In this document: positions 5,183 through 5,315 of the stretch, piece after piece
Position numbering within the stretch: the stretch's first letter is position 1
How the letters are laid out: every line of letters starts with the position of its first letter
Assembly: GCA_023459675.1 (NCBI GenBank)
Contig: JAEWTC010000049.1
Coordinates: 1 to 5,315, forward strand
Length of the DNA: 5,315 nucleotides
From: Bacillota bacterium
Lineage (GTDB): Bacteria; Bacillota; Clostridia; Christensenellales; Aristaeellaceae
Direction of reading: 5' to 3'
The notes under the pieces: generated by a model
The model's input: only the letters and a program-made list of their open reading frames with translations
What the model was told of the DNA's origin: nothing
Database searches by the model: none
Position numbers and translations under genes: made by a program

Positions 5183-5315
5183 ATGATTGCCAAATGGAAG
5201 CAATGGTTTTGCCTTGTTCGCTCCAAAAATCCCGCGCGGTTCATTTTGTATTGCATCGGGCTGTTCAACCTGTTTGTGCTGGGCGTTTTTACATTAATCA
5301 TTCTTGTGGTGCAGC
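5183..5315 (+). CDS. Membrane protein, N-terminal part only (runs off the edge)
   Basis: The window holds the first 44 codons of a gene that continues past the right edge. The ATG has GGAGG (5173-5177) five bases upstream and a strong promoter at 5055-5084. The peptide begins MIAKWKQWF, continues through a basic, proline-containing stretch (RSKNPAR, 13-19), then has one long hydrophobic segment (about residues 20-43). Basic residues before the segment predict a cytoplasmic N-terminus and one membrane span starting near residue 20. I cannot name the family from this fragment. A multi-pass ion channel or transporter, or a protein anchored by one helix, would both fit. It diverges from the flavin reductase gene across a 420-base control region. 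Confidence 0.75.
   Translation, partial: MIAKWKQWFCLVRSKNPARFILYCIGLFNLFVLGVFTLIILVVQ

Overview
The window is GC-rich bacterial DNA and looks like chromosome from a Gram-positive, Firmicutes-type organism, most likely a class Clostridia gut or rumen bacterium. The reasons are the strong AAGGAGG-type ribosome binding sites, sigma-A-like promoters, a tRNA gene with encoded CCA, and an intracellular GH29 fucosidase. This placement is an inference from style; no gene here fixes the species.

Layout, left to right. Positions 1-136 hold a good leftward promoter whose gene lies beyond the left edge. Positions 137-2014 are a leftward two-gene operon: an alpha-L-fucosidase (545-2014), then a small cupin protein with a TTG start (137-496). 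Positions 2015-2412 are a divergent control region with a short-leader promoter for the fucosidase operon and a promoter with a roughly 200-base, hairpin-rich leader for the next gene. Positions 2413-3441 encode a secreted M28-family zinc aminopeptidase. Positions 3442-4031 have no credible gene but contain a degenerate tandem repeat of about 67 bases (about four and a half units), followed by the promoter of a tRNA-Arg(ACG) gene (4032-4108) and its terminator. Positions 4253-4759 are a leftward flavin reductase-like protein. Positions 4760-5182 are a control region dense in palindromes, with a pair of near-identical 28-base direct repeats 61 bases apart. At the right edge (5183-5315) is the start of a membrane protein with its own promoter.

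The fucosidase and the secreted peptidase are both consistent with scavenging host or dietary glycoprotein, but they are divergent and need not be co-regulated. The tRNA, flavin reductase and membrane protein look like unrelated housekeeping units.

I found no phage, transposase, cas, toxin-antitoxin or defence gene. The unexplained material is all non-coding: the tandem repeat and its hairpin at 3520-3826, a branched structure at 4173-4233, and the palindrome and direct-repeat cluster at 4787-4951. None of it is enough to claim a new system.
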